64,000 bases of DNA from Jiangella sp. DSM 45060 (GTDB taxonomy: Bacteria; Actinomycetota; Actinomycetes; Jiangellales; Jiangellaceae): NCBI RefSeq assembly GCF_900105175.1, contig NZ_LT629771.1:1550001-1614000 (forward strand), in the 5' to 3' direction. The translations under genes were made by a program, and so were the position numbers. Shown here in pieces: positions 16,593 to 25,690 of this stretch; position 1 is the first letter of the stretch; every line of letters begins with the position of its first letter. The notes under the pieces were generated by a model. The model saw nothing but the letters and a program-made list of their open reading frames with translations. It did not search any database and was not told where the DNA came from.

Positions 16593-17404
16593 GCGGCCTG
16601 CGGCGCGCCCTGACCTACGCGGGCCTGACGGCGCTGACGGCGGTCATCGTCTTCCCGCTCTACTACGCGGTGGCCGGGTCGCTGATGACCGACCGGGAGC
16701 TGACGACGTTCCCGCCGGCGCTGTTCCCGAGCGGCGTCACCCTGCAGAACTACGTGGACGTGCTGGACGCGATCCCGCTGGTGCGGCAGTACGCGAACAG
16801 CATCGGCGTGGCGCTGGTGGTCGTCGCCGGGGTGCTGGTGACGTCGCTGCTGTCGGCGTACGCGTTCGTGTTCCTGCGCTTCCCGTTCAAGCGGACGCTG
16901 TTCGCGCTGTTCCTGCTGACGATCATGGTGCCGGGGGAGTCGCTGATCATCCCCAACTACCTGACCGTCTCGAACCTGGGCCTGCTGGACACGTTCCCCG
17001 CGCTGACGCTGCCGTTCCTGGCGATGGGGTTCGGGACGTTCCTGCTGCGGCAGTTCTTCGCGGCGTTCCCGCGGGAGATCTACGAGGCGGCCCGGATGGA
17101 CGGCTGCACGCACGTGCGGTTCATGTTCTCCATCCTGACGCCGTTGTCGCGGCCGGCCCTGGCGGCGCTGGCCATCTACGCGTTCATCGCCACCTACAAC
17201 AAGTACTTCTGGCCGCTGCTGGTGACCCGGACGCCGGAGATGCAGACGCTGCAGATCGGGCTGAGCCAGCTGCGGTCGCTGGAGGCGCGCGAGCCGGGGC
17301 TGATCCTGGCCGGCGTGACGCTCGCGATCATCCCGATGCTGATCCTCATCTACTTCTTCCAGCGCAACATCATCCGTGGCCTCACCACGGGTTCCGGCAA
17401 GTAG
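16589..17404 (+). CDS. ugpE: UgpE-like ABC transporter permease
   Basis: MalG/UgpE-type permease, 271 aa, with six predicted membrane segments. The EAA loop reads EIYEAARMDGCTHVRF near residues 168-183. It ends the importer part of the operon; there is no ATPase gene, so the energising subunit must be encoded elsewhere. The beta-helix gene starts 24 bases downstream and may belong to the same transcript. Confidence 0.9.
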   Translation: MSGLRRALTYAGLTALTAVIVFPLYYAVAGSLMTDRELTTFPPALFPSGVTLQNYVDVLDAIPLVRQYANSIGVALVVVAGVLVTSLLSAYAFVFLRFPFKRTLFALFLLTIMVPGESLIIPNYLTVSNLGLLDTFPALTLPFLAMGFGTFLLRQFFAAFPREIYEAARMDGCTHVRFMFSILTPLSRPALAALAIYAFIATYNKYFWPLLVTRTPEMQTLQIGLSQLRSLEAREPGLILAGVTLAIIPMLILIYFFQRNIIRGLTTGSGK

Positions 17405-17428
17405 CTCCTACTGCGAGGAGAACACACC

Positions 17429-18988
17429 GTGACGACACCACCGCACCATCCCGCCCGCAGGAACCTGCTGCGCGTCGCCGCAGCGGGCGCGGTCTCGGCG
17501 GCCGGCCTCGCCACCGCGGCGCCGGCCTGGGGACGCGCCACGGCGGCGCCACAAGCGCCGCCACCCGGGTTGTCCGACCCGGTGCAGCGCGGCGACCTCG
17601 TGGTCGACGTGCGCGACCACGGCGCCGTGGGTGACGGCGTCGCCGACGACACCGCGGCGATCCAGGCGGCGCTCGACGAGGGCCGCGGCCGGACCGTGTA
17701 CCTCCCGCCCGGCACGTACCCGGTCTCGACCATGCTGACGGTGTTCGGCGGCACCACCGTGCTGGCCACCGCGACCACCGTGATCCGCCGGACGGACGGG
17801 CCGAGCATCGTCGGCAACGGCGTGCTCGGCGACATGACCGCGACCGGCTTCGACGGCGAGTCGGACATCGTCATCCAGGGCGGCGTCTGGGACGTCAACG
17901 CCTCGAACGTGGCGCTCAACGGCAACGGCTTCTCCTTCAGCCACGGCCGCAACATCCGCGTGTACGACGTCCGCGTCCGCGACGTGCAGGGCTGGCACGC
18001 CATGGAGCTGAACGCCGTCGAGACGGTCCGGGTGGTGAACTGCCGGTTCGAGGGGTTCTCCGACCCGCAGGGCAACCGGCAGTACTCCGAGGCCGTGCAC
18101 ATGGACTACGCCGGCGGCCCCGGCCACTTCACCCTGTTCGGCGCGCCGGACTTCTACGGCTGCAAGGACGTCGAGGTCAGCGGCTGCTACGCGGGCCCGT
18201 CGGCGGACTTCCCGTCCTACCCGCGGCTGGTCGGCTCGCACGGCGGCCCGGACGGCCACCAGCACACCGGCCTGCGCGTCGTCGGCAACTACGCCGACGG
18301 GTGCACCGAGTGGGCGGTCCGGCTCTACGACTGGCTCGACGGTGTCGTGCAGGGCAACCAGATCGTCGGCGGCGGTGGCGGCATCCAGATCGGCCCGGCC
18401 GGGGTGCAGACCGGCGGCAACGTCGTCGTCTCCGGCAACACCCTGCGCGGCCTGGCCGGGGTGCAGGAGGTGGCCGGCCGGCCGCCGGACGCCGCGATCT
18501 GCGTCGGCCGGCTGAACAACTCGCGCACGCACCGGCTGACCGTCGCGGACAACGTGGTCGAGGGCGTCGCGATGGAGGGCATCGCGGTCTACCGCACCGA
18601 CGGCTGCGTCGTCAGCGGGAACGTGGTCGAGGACTGCGAGGGCGCCGGCATCAGGCTGCACGACGCGCCGCGGGCGGTGGTGACGTCGAACGCGGTGGCC
18701 CGCACGGGCGCGGAGGCCGTCGTCGTCGCCGACGCCAGCAACGCCGCCCTGGTGGCGCAGAACCGGGCCGACGACCCCACGGCGGCGGGCGTGCGCGTCA
18801 CCGGCACGGTCGCCGAGGTGGTGGTGCGCGGCAACGTGGTGCGCGGCGACGCGGCGTACGGCATCGCGATCGGCGCGGGCGCCACCGGCACCTGGCACAC
18901 CGGCAACGACCTGCGCGGCGGCTACACGACCGGCCCGGTCGACGACCAGGGCAGCGGCTCGCTGACCGACCCGGCGGGCGTCGCCTGA
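17429..18988 (+). CDS. Secreted right-handed beta-helix (pectate-lyase-3-like) protein
   Basis: Exported protein, 519 aa. The N-terminus has a Tat signal (RRNLLRVAAAGAVSAAGLA). The mature protein begins with the Pectate_lyase_3 type segment DVRDHGAVGDGVADDTAAI and continues as a long series of parallel beta-helix coils (repeated N.V.G.. and V.GN.V patterns). Such proteins act on or bind polysaccharides; catalytic residues cannot be assigned here. GAGGAG precedes the ATG at 17429. It follows the Ugp-like operon by 24 bases, so co-transcription is possible, though a role in phosphodiester use is not obvious. Confidence 0.85.
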   Translation: MTTPPHHPARRNLLRVAAAGAVSAAGLATAAPAWGRATAAPQAPPPGLSDPVQRGDLVVDVRDHGAVGDGVADDTAAIQAALDEGRGRTVYLPPGTYPVSTMLTVFGGTTVLATATTVIRRTDGPSIVGNGVLGDMTATGFDGESDIVIQGGVWDVNASNVALNGNGFSFSHGRNIRVYDVRVRDVQGWHAMELNAVETVRVVNCRFEGFSDPQGNRQYSEAVHMDYAGGPGHFTLFGAPDFYGCKDVEVSGCYAGPSADFPSYPRLVGSHGGPDGHQHTGLRVVGNYADGCTEWAVRLYDWLDGVVQGNQIVGGGGGIQIGPAGVQTGGNVVVSGNTLRGLAGVQEVAGRPPDAAICVGRLNNSRTHRLTVADNVVEGVAMEGIAVYRTDGCVVSGNVVEDCEGAGIRLHDAPRAVVTSNAVARTGAEAVVVADASNAALVAQNRADDPTAAGVRVTGTVAEVVVRGNVVRGDAAYGIAIGAGATGTWHTGNDLRGGYTTGPVDDQGSGSLTDPAGVA

Positions 18989-18994
18989 CGAGCC

Positions 18995-19032
18995 CCGGCC
19001 GAGCCGCCCGCGCGCCCGGGCGGCTCAGCCGG
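18995..19032. terminator. Bidirectional hairpin between convergent genes
   Basis: Arms 18995-19010 and 19017-19032 (CCGGCCGAGCCGCCCG and CGGGCGGCTCAGCCGG) form a 16-bp stem with one mismatch and a 6-base loop. It lies between the beta-helix and GH116 genes and includes the GH116 stop. No U-tract is present, as is common for actinobacterial terminators. Confidence 0.65.
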
Positions 19033-21595
19033 GCAGCCGCACCACCAGCGGCGCCGACGACGCCGCGAGGTCCGGCCCCGCGTCCGCGGCCGCGACGACC
19101 TCGCCGGACGGCGCCAGCAGCTCGAGGCGCCGCACCGCCGCCGCACCGTGCAGCACGTCGAGCACGACGTCCGAGCCGGTCCGCGCCACCCGGCCCCACG
19201 CCGTGCCCAGCGTGACCGGCCAGCTCGCGCCGTCGTCCGGCAGCCGCAGCCGCAGGGTCGCGTCGACGGCGTTCCAGCGGGCGCCGGTCAGCGCGGGCAG
19301 CACCGACCAGCCGGCCATCGCGCGCACGTAGTGGTCACCGCACTCGATCTCGTTGTACGGGTTGCGCCGCCGCCCGTCGTAGCGGCCCCAGACGCCGCGC
19401 AGCACCGCCCAGCCCTCGTCGTCCAGCCCTTCGGCCAGGCACGCCGCGGCGAGCTGGTACTCCGATCCGGTCCACACCTCGTCGCAGTAGCGGGTCGGCA
19501 CGGCCGGGCGTCCGCCGCGCGGCCACGTGCACATGAGCACGCCGGTGTCGTCGCCGTCGGCGAAGACGCGGTACGGGTGCTCGAAGCCGTCGAACCCGTG
19601 CCGCAGGTTGTGCCGCACGATCGAGCGCAGCGCGCTGACGACGTGCTCGCGCGGCAGCACGTACCCGAGGTCGAGCTGGTGCGCCCACCACTGCCCGAGC
19701 AGCTGGTCGGTGAGGCAGCCGGTGGCCCACTGGAACGTGGGGTCGTCGCCGGGCTCGATCAGCTGCTGGTAGTACTCGCCGTTCCACAGCAGCTCGTCGT
19801 AGGCGGCCGAGCCGCGCTCGAACAGCTCGCGGTGCTCGCGCGCGTACCCGGGCTCGTCGACCAGCAGCGCCAGTTCCTCCAGCGCCCGCAGAGCGGCCAG
19901 CCACAGCGACCCCATGAACGGGTTGACGCCGCACAGGTCGATGTCGTGGGTGCTGGGCTGGACGCCGCGCAGCACGCCCGACGCGGACGGGTCCCAGCGG
20001 CCGCGGACGTGCTCGCCCAGCCGCCGCAGCCGCGGCCAGTACCGTCGCAGCCAGTCGACGTCGCCGGTGGCGCGCACCTCGCGGTAGGTCTTCAGGATGG
20101 TCCCGAGCATGCCGTCCAGCGCCGGTTCGTCCGGCCCGCCGATCGGCACGTCCCACAGCTGCGGCAGGTACGTGGGGACGATGACGCGGTGCGGGATCGC
20201 CCCGTCCGGCGCCTGCATGACGTCGAACTCGGTCTCCCGCATCGACCGCTCCAGGCCGGGGAACAGCGCCGCGACGACCTGCGCGTACGTCCACACGTGG
20301 GTGCAGTTCAGCGGGCACGACCCGCCGGTGTCGCCGGCGTGGCCGAGGGTCGAGGCGCCGTTCACCCCCTCGAAGCCGAAGAACCGGCCGTCGGCGGCGC
20401 GGAAGCACGACGGGCTGCGCAGGAACGCCGCCTGCGCCGCCAGGTGCTCGACGGCGTCGGCGGGCAGCGCGCCGGCGGCCAGCAGGCCGGTCCAGGCCGA
20501 CGTCCGCTCCACCAGCTCGTCCCACCGCGTCCGCACCGTCCGGGCGACGTCGGCGGCGTCGGCGTGGGCCAGCGCGTAGTGGTTGCCGAGCCAGAACCGG
20601 GTCGGGCCCCACTCCGGGCGCTGCGGGCCGAACTGGGCGAAGTCGACGTAGCGGTTCGGGAAGTGCCAGGCGACAAGGACGCGCAGCCGTGTGGTCGCGC
20701 CCGGCTCCAGGTGAAACGCCGCCGCGACGCCGCCGTTCCAGGTCGCGCCGGGCGGGCTGGCGCCGAAGCCGTCCCGCGCGCCGGGGTGCAGGTCCGGCCG
20801 CGACGGCGTGAGGTCCGGCCGCGCGGGCCGGCTGAGGCCGCGGCGGCGCAGGAACGCCAGGAACTCCTCCGGCCGCCGCCACTGCGGCAGCACTGCCGCC
20901 CCGGGATCGTCGACGGCGAGCACCAGCTGCCCGGCGCCGGGGTGGTCGGCCGCCAGCGTGTGGTTCTCCATGACGACGTGGGTCCAGCCGCCGCCGCGGG
21001 TGACGCGGTTGGTGTTGCCGCCGTACGCGGCGCCTTGGACGCCGTCGATCGGCGACACCCCGTCGTACCCGACGGCGTTCTGCAGGGCGGCGCCGAGCTG
21101 CCCGTGCACGGGGTACGCGCCGGTGTTGCGCAGCGTGATCGTCAGCATGACGACCGGCAGCGACGACGTGTCCTCGTCCATCGGCACCAGCGGGTTGAGC
21201 GCCTCGAGCGTGACGTCCAGCGGGACGGCGGCGTCGGCCAGCGCGACCCGCGCCGACGGGTACGTGGCGCTGAACTCCGCCGTCTCGAAGCCGTGCCGGG
21301 CCGCCAGCTCCGCCTGCCACTCCGGGACGGCGTCGTCGGTGACCAGCGGCGTCGGCGCGTGCGGGCCCGGCGCCGGCCGCGCCTGCAGCACGCGCAACTC
21401 GTCCAGCGGCGGCTCCCACTGGGTGGCCCGCAGCGCCAGGAACGAGCCGGGCAGGTCGCCGCGGTGGTTGCCGGTGTGGTGCAGCTGCCACTGCCGCAGC
21501 CCGCCGTCGGCGCCGAGCGCCACCGTGCCGGTGCCGATGCCGCCGAGCGGCATCGCGACCTGCCGTCCTTCGGCGTGGGGGATCGTGCGGGGCAT
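19025..21595 (-). CDS. GH116-type glycoside hydrolase
   Basis: Large glycosidase of the GBA2/GH116 type, 856 aa, with no signal peptide. An N-terminal beta-sandwich domain (about 1-370) is followed by an alpha/alpha-barrel. By comparison with GBA2 and bacterial GH116 enzymes, recalled from memory, the nucleophile should be Glu490 (GGPDEPALDG) and the acid/base Asp630 (CLTDQLLGQWW). Other conserved segments are NPFMGSLWLAALRA, DEVWTGSEY and NEIECGDHY. Activity is probably on beta-glucosides or beta-xylosides. It starts 13 bases after the membrane-protein gene and ends the leftward operon, so it likely cleaves the imported glycoside in the cytoplasm. Confidence 0.88.
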   Translation of the reverse strand: MPRTIPHAEGRQVAMPLGGIGTGTVALGADGGLRQWQLHHTGNHRGDLPGSFLALRATQWEPPLDELRVLQARPAPGPHAPTPLVTDDAVPEWQAELAARHGFETAEFSATYPSARVALADAAVPLDVTLEALNPLVPMDEDTSSLPVVMLTITLRNTGAYPVHGQLGAALQNAVGYDGVSPIDGVQGAAYGGNTNRVTRGGGWTHVVMENHTLAADHPGAGQLVLAVDDPGAAVLPQWRRPEEFLAFLRRRGLSRPARPDLTPSRPDLHPGARDGFGASPPGATWNGGVAAAFHLEPGATTRLRVLVAWHFPNRYVDFAQFGPQRPEWGPTRFWLGNHYALAHADAADVARTVRTRWDELVERTSAWTGLLAAGALPADAVEHLAAQAAFLRSPSCFRAADGRFFGFEGVNGASTLGHAGDTGGSCPLNCTHVWTYAQVVAALFPGLERSMRETEFDVMQAPDGAIPHRVIVPTYLPQLWDVPIGGPDEPALDGMLGTILKTYREVRATGDVDWLRRYWPRLRRLGEHVRGRWDPSASGVLRGVQPSTHDIDLCGVNPFMGSLWLAALRALEELALLVDEPGYAREHRELFERGSAAYDELLWNGEYYQQLIEPGDDPTFQWATGCLTDQLLGQWWAHQLDLGYVLPREHVVSALRSIVRHNLRHGFDGFEHPYRVFADGDDTGVLMCTWPRGGRPAVPTRYCDEVWTGSEYQLAAACLAEGLDDEGWAVLRGVWGRYDGRRRNPYNEIECGDHYVRAMAGWSVLPALTGARWNAVDATLRLRLPDDGASWPVTLGTAWGRVARTGSDVVLDVLHGAAAVRRLELLAPSGEVVAAADAGPDLAASSAPLVVRLPG

Positions 21596-21608
21596 CGAGG
21601 TCCTTCCG

Positions 21609-22307
21609 TCAGTCCTGCGAGGTGTGGCGCGACGGCGTGACGCCGAGCCCGGCGAGCGCCGTCCACGCGGCGCTGACCAGCACCACCGCGGCGATGCCCG
21701 GTACCACGAGCAGCAGCACCTGCAGCCGCAGCCCTAGCCAGCCGAGCAGCGCCGCGGCCACCCAGCCGCCGAGCACCGGCACCGGCCGGCGGGCGGCGGC
21801 GAGCAGCGCGACGACCCAGACGCGCCGCCACGGCGCGTCCGGCCGGTCCAGCAACAGCGCGACCGCGGCCGGCGCCAGCGCGACCGCGTACGCGGCGACG
21901 ACGCAGCCGGCCAGCGCCGGGACCAGCGCCGCCGCCGACTCCGTCCGCCCGTACACCTCGAAGGCCGCGAGGGTCAGCGTGACCGCCGCCGTCGCCGCCC
22001 AGAACGCCCCGACGGCCGGCGCCCAGCCCGGCCCGCGCAGGTCGCGGGCGCGCACCTCGCCGTCCAGCACCAGCCGCTGCGCGACGATCGCCAGCGCCAC
22101 CAGGACCGGCGCGCCGGCCACCCCGGCCGCCGGGACCGCGACCAGCAGCCGCCCGCCGCTCAGCCACCCGGTCGCCACGGCGACGGCGAGCACCGGCGCC
22201 GACGCGGCCAGCACCCACGGCGCCCGCGACCACAGCGCCCGGGCGCCGCGGCGCAGCCAGTCCTCCTCCACGGCGGGGGCAGCGGTCGCCAACGTCCGCA
22301 TCGTCAC
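21609..22307 (-). CDS. Polytopic membrane protein, possibly DUF624/YesL-like
   Basis: Hydrophobic protein of 232 aa with about five or six membrane segments and no catalytic motif. Small membrane proteins of the YesL/DUF624 kind often lie next to CUT1 permease genes, and the position here (after the second permease, before the glycosidase) fits. The sequence match is too weak for a firm assignment. The GTG at 22307 overlaps the permease stop (GTGA); an ATG at 22301 is also possible. The function is unknown. Confidence 0.7.
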   Translation of the reverse strand: MTMRTLATAAPAVEEDWLRRGARALWSRAPWVLAASAPVLAVAVATGWLSGGRLLVAVPAAGVAGAPVLVALAIVAQRLVLDGEVRARDLRGPGWAPAVGAFWAATAAVTLTLAAFEVYGRTESAAALVPALAGCVVAAYAVALAPAAVALLLDRPDAPWRRVWVVALLAAARRPVPVLGGWVAAALLGWLGLRLQVLLLVVPGIAAVVLVSAAWTALAGLGVTPSRHTSQD

Positions 22308-23188
22308 CCCCGCAGCCCGGCCGTCGCCACCGACGCGACGAAGTTGCGCTGGAACGCGAGGAACAGCACGAGCACCGGCGCCACCACCATCGCGATGGCC
22401 GCGAAGACCACCGCCGCCGGCGCGCCGCCCTGCCCGCTCTGCAACGTCACCAGGCCCAGCGGCAACGTCATCTTCTCCGGGCTGGAGATGAAGATCAGCG
22501 GTCCGAAGTAGTTGTTCCACGACGCCTGGAAGCCGAGGATCGCCAGCGCCGACAGCGCCGGCCCGGACAGCGGCACCAGCATCCGGAACAGGATCCACAG
22601 GTGCCCGGCGCCGTCGATGCGCGCCGCCTCGTCCAGCTCGCGCGGGATCGAGTTGAAGTACTGCCGCAGGAAGAAGATCGCGAACACGTTGATCAGCGCC
22701 GGCAGCCACAGCGACGTCAGCGTGTCCACCAGGTTGAGGTTCCGCATCAGCACGAACACCGGGATGATCGTCAGCTGCGCCGGCACCATCAGCGCGCTCA
22801 GCAGCACCACCAGCACCTGGTCGCGCCCGGTGAACGCCAGCCGCGAGAACGCGTACGCCGCCAGCACGGCGACCAGCAGCGACCCGCCGACGCTGATGAC
22901 GGCCACGATGAGGCTGTTCAGCGCCATCCGGCCGAACGGCATCAGCTCCAGCACCCGTGAGTAGTTCTCGGTCGAGAACGGCGACGGCAGCCACTTCGGC
23001 GGCAGTGTGAACGCCTCGCCCGGCTCGGTGGCGCTGGCGGCGAACAGCCAGATCAGCGGCGCGGCCATCAGCAGCCCGATCACGAGGATCAGGACGTCGA
23101 AGGCGATCGCGCCGGGACGGCGGCGTCGCCGCCTGCGCTCGCGCGGCTTCAGCAGCTCGTTCGCGTCAACGTCGACGCGCAGGCTCAT
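22304..23188 (-). CDS. Sugar ABC transporter permease, MalG type
   Basis: CUT1 permease, 294 aa. An arginine-rich N-terminal tail (about residues 17-28) precedes six membrane segments. The EAA loop reads ELDEAARIDGAGHLWILF near residues 190-207. It overlaps the upstream permease by ATGA and the downstream membrane protein gene by GTGA. It works with the binding protein encoded at 24117-25457. The ATPase is not encoded nearby. Confidence 0.92.
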   Translation of the reverse strand: MSLRVDVDANELLKPRERRRRRRRPGAIAFDVLILVIGLLMAAPLIWLFAASATEPGEAFTLPPKWLPSPFSTENYSRVLELMPFGRMALNSLIVAVISVGGSLLVAVLAAYAFSRLAFTGRDQVLVVLLSALMVPAQLTIIPVFVLMRNLNLVDTLTSLWLPALINVFAIFFLRQYFNSIPRELDEAARIDGAGHLWILFRMLVPLSGPALSALAILGFQASWNNYFGPLIFISSPEKMTLPLGLVTLQSGQGGAPAAVVFAAIAMVVAPVLVLFLAFQRNFVASVATAGLRG

Positions 23189-24120
23189 CGGTCGTACACC
23201 CACTTCCGCGCGACCAGGAACTGCAGGCCGGTCACCGCCATGATCACGACGAACACGAGGATCGCGATGGCCGACGCGTAGCCGATCTGGAAGGCCTGGA
23301 ACCCGGTCTGGTACAGGAACATGACGATGGTCATCGTGGCGTCGTCGGGGCCGCCCTTGGTGATGATCTGGATCGGGTCGAAGATCTGGAACGCCCCGAT
23401 GAACGTGATGATCACGGCGAAGAACAGCACCGGCGACATCATCGGGACGGTCACGTGCCAGAAGACCTGCCGCCGGTTGGCGCCGTCCGTACGGGCCGCT
23501 TCGACCAGCTCCGACGGCACCGTCTGCAGGCCCGCGAGCATGATCACGAAGGTGAACCCGATGGTGTACCAGAAGTCGATGCCGATGATCGCCGGCAGCG
23601 ACCACGACGGGTCGACGAACCAGTTCGGCGCGTCGATGCCGATCTTGTCCAGGTAGTACGCCACCAGCCCGAACGTCGGGTCGAGGACGTACTTCCACAG
23701 CAGCGCGACCGCCGCCCACGACAGCAGGTACGGGAAGAACACCGCGCTTCGGGTGAAGTACGAGACGAACCGGTTCATCGGCCGGTTCACCGCCAGAGCC
23801 AGCAGCAGCGCGCCGAACACGTGCGTCACGACCGACGCGAGCGCGAACAGGAACGTGTTCAGCAGCGCCTTCGGCAGCAGCGGGTCGGAGAACAGCTGCC
23901 GGAAGTTCGCCAGCCCGACGTACTCGCGCGGCGTCAGCAGGTCCCACGAGTGGACGCTGAGGAAGATCGCGAACGCGAACGGCCCCGCGACGAAGAGCAG
24001 GAACAGCACCAGCGCCGGGCTGAGGAACGCCCAGCCCGCGAGGGTCTGACGGCGCTTGGCGCGGCGCCGCGGGGGAGCGGCGGCGCCGGCGTCGGGCGGC
24101 GCCGCGAGGCCGGTCGTCAT
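23185..24120 (-). CDS. Sugar ABC transporter permease, MalF type
   Basis: CUT1 permease, 311 aa. A Pro/Ala/Arg-rich tail of about 25 residues precedes the first membrane segment (AFLSPALVLFLLFVAGPFAF). The EAA loop reads ELVEAARTDGANRRQVFW. Start and stop overlap the flanking genes by ATGA. It is the second gene of the GH116 operon. Confidence 0.92.
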   Translation of the reverse strand: MTTGLAAPPDAGAAAPPRRRAKRRQTLAGWAFLSPALVLFLLFVAGPFAFAIFLSVHSWDLLTPREYVGLANFRQLFSDPLLPKALLNTFLFALASVVTHVFGALLLALAVNRPMNRFVSYFTRSAVFFPYLLSWAAVALLWKYVLDPTFGLVAYYLDKIGIDAPNWFVDPSWSLPAIIGIDFWYTIGFTFVIMLAGLQTVPSELVEAARTDGANRRQVFWHVTVPMMSPVLFFAVIITFIGAFQIFDPIQIITKGGPDDATMTIVMFLYQTGFQAFQIGYASAIAILVFVVIMAVTGLQFLVARKWVYDR

Positions 24121-25457
24121 AGCAGGCCGGCCAGTTCCTCGTTCGCCTGTGCGAGCGCCGCCTCCGGCGTCTCGTTGCCGCTGAGCGCCTTGTCCCAGGC
24201 GTTGATCATCGCCGTCTGCACCTCGGCGCCGCGGTCCGGCGACGGCACCGGCGTCGCGTACGAGATGGCCTCCGCCAGCGCCGTCGTCCCCTCGGGCGCG
24301 TTGTCGGTGAACGCGGGGCTGTTCGCGACGGACAGCCGGGCCGGGACGATGGTGCCTCCGATGGAGGCGTAGTACTCGCCGGCCTCCTTCGACATCATGA
24401 ACTTGATGAAGGTCCAGGCGGCGTCCTTCTTCTCCGACGCCTTGGTGATCGGCCAGGCGTCCCAGCCGACCGGCGAGCCGGGCCCGGCCTTCTGCGGCAT
24501 CGGGACGATCGCCATCTTGTCCACCAGCTCCAGCCGGCGCATGTCGATGACCGGCCAGCGCCCGCCCGCGATCGCGGCCAGCGTCCCCTTCGTCAGCGCC
24601 TCGCCGGCGTCGAACGCGCCGCCCGGCTCCGGCGCGTAGCCGTTGGCGATGAGGTCGCGGCAGAACTGCAGCGATTCGATCGACTGCGGGGTGTCGAACG
24701 TCGGCGTGGCCCAGTCCTCGTCCAGAGGCGAGCCGCCGTTGGTGAGCATCCACGGCATGATCGCGGTGAACGGGTCGGAGCCGATCGGCAGGATGTACAC
24801 CCCGGCCGCCTTCAGCTGCTCGGCCGCGACCAGGAAGTCGTCCCACGTCCAGCCGGGTGCGGGCGGGGTGGCGCCGGCGGCCGCCCAGGTCTCGGTGTTG
24901 TACCAGAAGCAGACCGTGTTGTAGCCGCCCGGGATGTAGTACGTCTTGCCGTCGTGCGACGCGTACTTCGTGTTCCACTCGACCAGGTTCGGGTCGATGT
25001 CGGCGAAGTAGTCGTCGACGACGTCCTGGTCGCGCTCCATGTACGGCTCGAGCGGTTCGAGCAGGTCCTTCGACGCGAAGATCCGCTGGCCCTCGGTGGC
25101 GATCTGGATGATGTCCGGCACCTGACCGCCGGCGATCCGCGTCGCCACCGTGTTGGAGAAGTCGCCCCAGGTGTCCGCGGCGATGCCCTGCGCCTTCAGC
25201 TTGATGTCCGGCTCGACCTTGTTGAACTCGGCGAACAGCTGGTTGAACGCCTCCTGCTGGTTGGCGTCGCCGCGGTACACGAACGTCAGCGTGTCGCTGC
25301 CGCCGCCTCCGCCTCCGCCGCTGGTCGAGCCGGGGCTCTCGCAGCCGGTGGCCGAGCCGAGCACCGGGACCGCCGCCGCGGCGCCCATGAGCTGCAGCAA
25401 CCGGCGGCGCGAGAGGGGTCCGGCCCCACCGGCCGGATGGTCTGTGGTGAAGGGCAC
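24117..25457 (-). CDS. Sugar ABC transporter substrate-binding lipoprotein
   Basis: Family-1 sugar-binding protein, 446 aa, first gene of the GH116 operon. The N-terminus has a Tat-lipoprotein signal: SRRRLLQLMGAAAAV followed by lipobox SATGC, then a Gly/Ser linker. The GTG at 25457 is chosen because AAGGAGG lies 5 bases upstream; an in-frame ATG at 25556 would start upstream of the -35 region and precede the promoter. Expression is probably controlled by the palindrome at 25482-25495. The glycosidase partner suggests a beta-glycoside or oligosaccharide ligand. Confidence 0.92.
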   Translation of the reverse strand: MPFTTDHPAGGAGPLSRRRLLQLMGAAAAVPVLGSATGCESPGSTSGGGGGGGSDTLTFVYRGDANQQEAFNQLFAEFNKVEPDIKLKAQGIAADTWGDFSNTVATRIAGGQVPDIIQIATEGQRIFASKDLLEPLEPYMERDQDVVDDYFADIDPNLVEWNTKYASHDGKTYYIPGGYNTVCFWYNTETWAAAGATPPAPGWTWDDFLVAAEQLKAAGVYILPIGSDPFTAIMPWMLTNGGSPLDEDWATPTFDTPQSIESLQFCRDLIANGYAPEPGGAFDAGEALTKGTLAAIAGGRWPVIDMRRLELVDKMAIVPMPQKAGPGSPVGWDAWPITKASEKKDAAWTFIKFMMSKEAGEYYASIGGTIVPARLSVANSPAFTDNAPEGTTALAEAISYATPVPSPDRGAEVQTAMINAWDKALSGNETPEAALAQANEELAGLL

Positions 25458-25481
25458 CGGATCCTCCTTGATCGACGCCTC

Positions 25482-25495
25482 GGAAATCGATTTCC
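25482..25495. promoter_or_regulatory. LacI-type operator palindrome
   Basis: GGAAATCGATTTCC is a perfect 14-bp palindrome with the central CG typical of LacI-family operators. It lies between the -10 and the ribosome site of the binding-protein gene. A partial copy (AATCGATTTCC) occurs at 25611-25621. No LacI gene is adjacent. Confidence 0.65.
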
Positions 25496-25500
25496 ACGGG

Positions 25501-25529
25501 ACGATAGAGGGGAACCGATCACGCGTCAA
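25501..25529 (-). promoter_or_regulatory. Promoter of the GH116 sugar operon
   Basis: Minus strand TTGACG (25524-25529), 17 bp, TATCGT (25501-25506). Strong match to the main sigma-factor consensus, with the operator immediately downstream. Confidence 0.65.
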
Positions 25530-25690
25530 TAGCCTCGGCCGGCCGTGATCATCCACCGTCCCGGCCGTCTGGGCAGCTCAAAAGGCGGATGAACCCGGCC
25601 GAGGCCATGCAATCGATTTCCTCGGACAGTGACGTCCGGCCTCGCTGGCGGCCTTGCCGGGCGCACCGGGATCATGGTCGCGTGGACCTC

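Noticed and set aside
19944..19960. Loss of the catalytic Glu in the GH116 enzyme (THDID where a Glu was first expected)
   Set aside because: Realignment with remembered GBA2 sequence places the nucleophile earlier, at Glu490 in GGPDEPALDG, which is conserved.
25668..25681. GGGATCATGGTCGC before the PPOX-like gene as a third DosR-like box
   Set aside because: It matches only eight of ten conserved positions and lies about 10 bases from the start codon, unlike the 58-base spacing of the other two.
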